Part shown: in pieces, positions 7,020 through 9,304 of the stretch
Position numbering within the stretch: the first letter of the stretch is position 1
Layout: the number at the start of each line of letters is the position of its first letter
Source: Thermoplasmata archaeon
Lineage (GTDB): Archaea > Thermoplasmatota > Thermoplasmata > Thermoplasmatales > Thermoplasmataceae
Length of the DNA stretch: 9,304 nucleotides
Reading direction: 5' to 3'
Assembly: GCA_021797385.1 (NCBI GenBank)
Contig: JAJZZW010000068.1
Location: forward strand, 1-9,304
Translations under genes and position numbers: made by a program
Notes under the pieces: generated by a model
What the model was told of the DNA's origin: nothing
The model's input: the letters and a program-made list of their open reading frames with translations, nothing else
Database searches by the model: none

Positions 7020-7077
7020 TAAAGCATCTGTTGGTTTTATTAACCGGAAAACCTAAAGTTTAAAGCATATGGTGTTA
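7020..7077. repeat. Direct repeat TAAAGCAT and enclosed inverted repeat in a divergent promoter region
   Basis: TAAAGCATCTGTTGGTT (7020-7036) and TAAAGCATATGGTGTTA (7061-7077) match at 13 of 17 positions with a 41-bp offset, about four helical turns. Between them lies GGTTTT (7033-7038) paired with AAAACC (7048-7053), an inverted repeat with a 9-bp spacer containing AACCGG. All are upstream of the TATA boxes of both divergent units, where activator or repressor sites are expected. The bound protein is unknown; GfcR is one candidate. Confidence 0.4.
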
Positions 7078-7149
7078 ACAGTACATTCAAAGTATTTTAT
7101 AGCCACTTTCCTCTCCACATTAACGCAGGGAGCTTCCAGCTTTAAGGTT

Positions 7150-7158
7150 AAATATATA
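7150..7158 (+). promoter_or_regulatory. TATA box of the ribokinase gene
   Basis: AAATATATA is centred about 27 nt before the ATG at 7181 and predicts a leaderless transcript. No Shine-Dalgarno sequence precedes the start codon. Confidence 0.6.
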
Positions 7159-7180
7159 AGTTATAGCAATATAATCACCG

Positions 7181-8077
7181 ATGAAGGATATAAAGGTTAT
7201 AGGCAGTGTAAATATTGATATAATCATGTCATCCCGGAAATTGCCTTCAACAGGTGAAACCGTAAAGGCGGATAAATATTATCTGTATCCGGGGGGCAAG
7301 GGTGCCAATCAGGCTGTTGCTGTTTCACGGACAGGGATAAGACCTGAATTTTTTGGAAAACTCGGTAATGATTACTTTGCCGAGATAATAATTAATTATT
7401 TGAAAAAGGAGAACATGGAACTTTCAATAAAATATGGGCAGAATACAGGCATGGCCATGATAAATGTAGAAACATCAGGAAGGAATATGATTACAGTATA
7501 TCCGGGCTCCAACGGGGATATGTCCATTGATGATTTCCCGGATGTTAAAATAAGAGATTCCATAGTTCTATTTCAACAGGAAATACCACTGAAAACTATA
7601 AGGGATTTTATAGCCAGGATAAAGGAAAATGGAAACGTCATTATTACCGATCCGAGTCCGTATGTTGAGGATAGGTACATACTTGAAAATTCTGATATTA
7701 TTACACCGAATCAGACTGAAGCCCAGCTGCTCGCGGGTTGTGATATAAAAAGTATCGAGGATGCAAAAAAGGCATCATCAAAGATAAGAGAAAAATACAA
7801 AAGTAATGTTATTATAAAACTGGGATCAAGAGGTTCACTGGTCGATTACAACGGTGAATTAAAATATTTTAAACCGTATAGTGTGAAAGCCGTAGACACA
7901 ACAGGTGCAGGTGACTGCTTCAATGGCGCATTGGCATCGGAATTCCTAAGAACAGGTGACATTGACAGGAGTGCTGAATTTGCAAACATTGCTGCCGCCC
8001 TGTCAACAACTGGACACGGTGCATTTCCGTCATTCCCTTACCAGAATCAGGTTATTGCCATAATGGAGGGTAAGTGA
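7181..8077 (+). CDS. rbsK: Ribokinase-like PfkB-family sugar/nucleoside kinase
   Basis: The 298-residue protein fits ribokinase in length and motif order. It opens with VIGSVNIDII (6-15), where the Asn-x-Asp pair contacts the sugar. It has PfkB signature 1 GGKGANQA (38-45), the NQTE magnesium/phosphate motif (177-180), and signature 2 DTTGAGDCF (239-247) with the catalytic base D245. Ribokinase phosphorylates D-ribose to ribose 5-phosphate, the precursor of PRPP; some archaeal relatives act on nucleosides or other sugars, and the substrate cannot be fixed here. The start ATG is set by the TATA box 27 nt upstream. The gene is divergent from the HIT-gfcR-lysS operon across a 202-bp region and is followed after 43 bp by the Mrp ATPase gene, which seems to have its own promoter. 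Confidence 0.87.
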   Translation: MKDIKVIGSVNIDIIMSSRKLPSTGETVKADKYYLYPGGKGANQAVAVSRTGIRPEFFGKLGNDYFAEIIINYLKKENMELSIKYGQNTGMAMINVETSGRNMITVYPGSNGDMSIDDFPDVKIRDSIVLFQQEIPLKTIRDFIARIKENGNVIITDPSPYVEDRYILENSDIITPNQTEAQLLAGCDIKSIEDAKKASSKIREKYKSNVIIKLGSRGSLVDYNGELKYFKPYSVKAVDTTGAGDCFNGALASEFLRTGDIDRSAEFANIAAALSTTGHGAFPSFPYQNQVIAIMEGK

Positions 8078-8090
8078 GCTAATCCGGGTA

Positions 8091-8100
8091 ATATTATATA
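8091..8100 (+). promoter_or_regulatory. TATA box of the Mrp/NBP35 gene
   Basis: ATATTATATA in the 43-bp gap after the ribokinase is centred about 25 nt before the ATG at 8121. A second TATA-like string, ATATAAAAT (8104-8112), could instead serve a start at the in-frame ATG 8139. Read-through from the ribokinase gene is also possible. Confidence 0.5.
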
Positions 8101-8120
8101 TCAATATAAAATATGAGATT

Positions 8121-8951
8121 ATGACAGGAACAATAAAAATGAACGATCCGCCACCGAGGGCTTCCCTTCAACCGGGAAAATCTTTAAAGTATAATGTAAA
8201 GCATACTATAATGGTTATGAGTGGAAAGGGAGGGGTTGGAAAATCCACCGTTGCAACCAATCTTGCCGTTACACTTGCACAGAAACAATTCAAGGTGGGA
8301 CTCCTTGATGCAGATATAAATGGGCCTGATGATCCGAAGATGCTTGGTGTTGAAGAGGAAAAGGCATTTGGCAATGAGGAGGGAAAAATAGAGCCGGCAA
8401 AAACAAAATACGGTGTGGATGTAATTTCAATGGAAATGGCCCTTCCAGCCCATGATACACCGGTCATCTGGAGAGGTGCCATAAGGCATAAGGCTGTCCA
8501 GCAGTTTCTTGAGGATACATCCTGGGGTGATAAGGACCTTCTTGTCATTGATCTTCCCCCTGGGACAGGTGATGAACCCCTGAGCATCTGCCAGCTGGTA
8601 CCGGATGCCGATGGAATTGTAATAGTAATAACTCCACAGGATGTTGCACTTCTGGATGCAAAAAAGGCGATAAACTTTGCAAAAAAGGTCAATATGCCTA
8701 TTCTTGGCATAATAGAGAATATGAGCGGTTTTGTATGCCCCCACTGTGGCCAGGAAACCGATATATTCAAAAAAGGCGGTACAGAGAAGATAGCCAAGGA
8801 ATATGGCATTCCATATTTAGGAAATATACCTATAATGCCTGAAATAGTTGAGGATTCCGATTCCGGCATTCCTGCTGTTTCCAACAACGAATATATTAAA
8901 AAATTCTTTGACACAGTTGCAGACAATCTTATAAAAAATCTCAAAAAATAA
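8121..8951 (+). CDS. Mrp/NBP35-type P-loop ATPase, iron-sulfur cluster carrier
   Basis: The 276-residue protein belongs to the MinD/Mrp/NBP35 group of deviant-Walker ATPases. The P-loop is GKGGVGKS (35-42) with the signature Lys in the first position. Switch segments are DADINGPD (63-70) and DLPPGTGDE (144-152). A CPHC motif (206-209) matches the CxxC that bridges a 4Fe-4S cluster between two subunits. Members carry iron-sulfur clusters to apoproteins in the cytosol. The N-terminal DUF59-like domain found in many bacterial Mrp proteins is absent; instead there is a short Pro-rich tail of about 25 residues without the four-Cys N-terminal cluster site of eukaryotic Nbp35. This is the usual short archaeal form. 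Start at 8121 is favoured by TATA spacing; Met7 (8139) is the alternative. It follows the ribokinase by 43 bp with no clear functional link. Confidence 0.92.
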   Translation: MTGTIKMNDPPPRASLQPGKSLKYNVKHTIMVMSGKGGVGKSTVATNLAVTLAQKQFKVGLLDADINGPDDPKMLGVEEEKAFGNEEGKIEPAKTKYGVDVISMEMALPAHDTPVIWRGAIRHKAVQQFLEDTSWGDKDLLVIDLPPGTGDEPLSICQLVPDADGIVIVITPQDVALLDAKKAINFAKKVNMPILGIIENMSGFVCPHCGQETDIFKKGGTEKIAKEYGIPYLGNIPIMPEIVEDSDSGIPAVSNNEYIKKFFDTVADNLIKNLKK

Positions 8952-8965
8952 AGCAATAAAATTAA

Positions 8966-8979
8966 TTTTTAGCATTTTT
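8966..8979 (+). terminator. Paired oligo-T terminator after Mrp/NBP35
   Basis: Two runs of five T (8966-8970 and 8975-8979) lie 15-28 nt after the stop codon. Closely spaced T-runs are a common archaeal termination signal. Confidence 0.5.
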
Positions 8980-9002
8980 ACTGTAAATAATGATCTAAAT
9001 GA

Positions 9003-9019
9003 ATATTTATCATAAATAT
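9003..9019. repeat. 17-bp AT palindrome ATATTTAT-C-ATAAATAT
   Basis: Two perfect 8-bp arms flank a single C. It lies about 50 bp after the Mrp stop, beyond the T-runs. It could be a regulator site for a downstream gene or a weak hairpin; the pure AT arms make chance a real possibility. Confidence 0.4.
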
Positions 9020-9183
9020 GGAATCATACTTATATGGGGAATTGAAATTTTTTATGTGTTATTGAACGTAATTTTCCGATTAGGTAAATGAATAGTGATA
9101 GTACATAACTAAATCTACTGATATATAATAGTATGAACTTCATGGCTCATACAATGTTTATTGAGATACAGTAATTTAAAGAA

Positions 9184-9303
9184 TTAATAAATAAAATTTA
9201 AAATAATACCAATGAAATGGCAATACCGGATAATAGATTTATAGATTGCAATTTTCAACCAGTTAGTAGTCGTGGACTTAATACCTCGCAAAAGCTTGAT
9301 ACT
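9184..9303 (-). CDS. Possible C-terminal end of a leftward gene, cut by the window edge
   Basis: On the minus strand a frame is open from the window edge for 39 codons and ends at TAA (9184-9186). The visible peptide contains RGIKSTTTNWLKIAIYKSII and ends in a hydrophobic tail (IGIILNFIY). Base composition becomes less AT-rich from about 9220 to the end than in the stretch before it, as expected on entering a coding region. The basic-aromatic, helical character would suit a transposase C-terminus, but I do not recognise the family. In AT-rich DNA a 39-codon open frame can occur by chance, and a plus-strand frame from GTG 9272 is also open to the edge. Confidence 0.25.
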   Translation of the reverse strand, partial: SIKLLRGIKSTTTNWLKIAIYKSIIRYCHFIGIILNFIY

Positions 9304-9304
9304 T

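Larger units (their letters stand above)
8952..9183. other. AT-rich intergenic stretch without a recognisable gene
   Basis: Apart from the T-run terminator and one palindrome, nothing with coding potential is visible in six frames; open frames are short and unremarkable. The longest small ORF beginning with ATG noted (9133-9174, 13 codons) lacks a promoter at the right distance. Confidence 0.5.

Noticed and set aside
8168..8956. Long minus-strand open frame (262 codons) opposite Mrp/NBP35
   Set aside because: It lies entirely antisense to a protein with unmistakable family motifs; its translation is low-complexity (many Ser, Phe and Ile) and shows no domain. It is a shadow of codon bias.
9133..9174. 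Small ORF of 13 codons near the right end
   Set aside because: No TATA box at a leaderless distance, no similarity recognised, and short ORFs are expected by chance.
9272..9304. Plus-strand gene start at GTG 9272
   Set aside because: A TATA-like TTTATAGA lies about 30 nt upstream, but only 11 codons are visible and the opposite strand is also open, so it cannot be called.
1..9304. tRNA, rRNA, CRISPR array or complete insertion sequence
   Set aside because: No cloverleaf-type sequence, conserved rRNA stretch, regularly spaced repeat array or paired terminal inverted repeats around a transposase were seen; an exhaustive structure search was not possible by eye.

Overview
The window looks like a piece of an AT-rich archaeal chromosome, most likely from the Thermoplasmatales (Ferroplasma/Acidiplasma/Thermoplasma type). 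This placement is inferred from gene content and promoter style, not from a database match. The archaeal markers are an Orc1/Cdc6 initiator, a class I lysyl-tRNA synthetase, a GfcR-type regulator (helix-turn-helix fused to a phosphoribosyltransferase fold), a PolB2-like family B polymerase and an NBP35/Mrp-type ATPase. Five transcription units have an archaeal TATA box centred about 24-27 nt before the ATG and no convincing Shine-Dalgarno sequence, which points to leaderless mRNAs.

Layout. Positions 1-1644 (+) hold a family B DNA polymerase whose 5' end lies outside the window. Its motif A is intact, but the first catalytic Asp of motif C and the exonuclease residues appear lost, so it resembles the 'inactivated' PolB2 group. 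It converges on, and overlaps by 36 bp, an orc1/cdc6 gene at 1609-2697 (-). Positions 2698-2972 form a divergent intergenic region with GC-rich dyads and a 130-bp block of about 8% GC. This region is both a double promoter and a candidate replication-origin element. Positions 2973-4409 (+) encode an NCS1-type nucleobase permease. Convergent to it, reading leftward from 6978 to 4458, is a tight operon HIT hydrolase - GfcR - LysRS-I (4-bp overlap, then a 2-bp gap). A 202-bp divergent promoter region with repeats separates this operon from a ribokinase-like PfkB kinase (7181-8077, +), which is followed by an Mrp/NBP35 ATPase (8121-8951, +). The last 353 bp are mostly AT-rich non-coding sequence. 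The final stretch (about 9184-9303) may be the C-terminal end of a leftward gene entering from the right.

How the genes may work together. The left third is about replication and DNA damage (polymerase plus initiator). The middle and right are compatible with a ribose-phosphate/PRPP/nucleobase theme: NCS1 permease, PRPP-motif regulator GfcR and ribokinase. Coupled to this is lysyl-tRNA synthesis, with a HIT hydrolase of the family that cleaves aminoacyl-adenylates and dinucleoside polyphosphates. No CRISPR array, tRNA, rRNA or complete insertion sequence is visible. The most interesting points are the motif-degenerate polymerase paired with an initiator, the HIT-GfcR-LysRS operon, the unusual KMSKS-equivalent loop of LysRS, and the repeat-rich intergenic regions.
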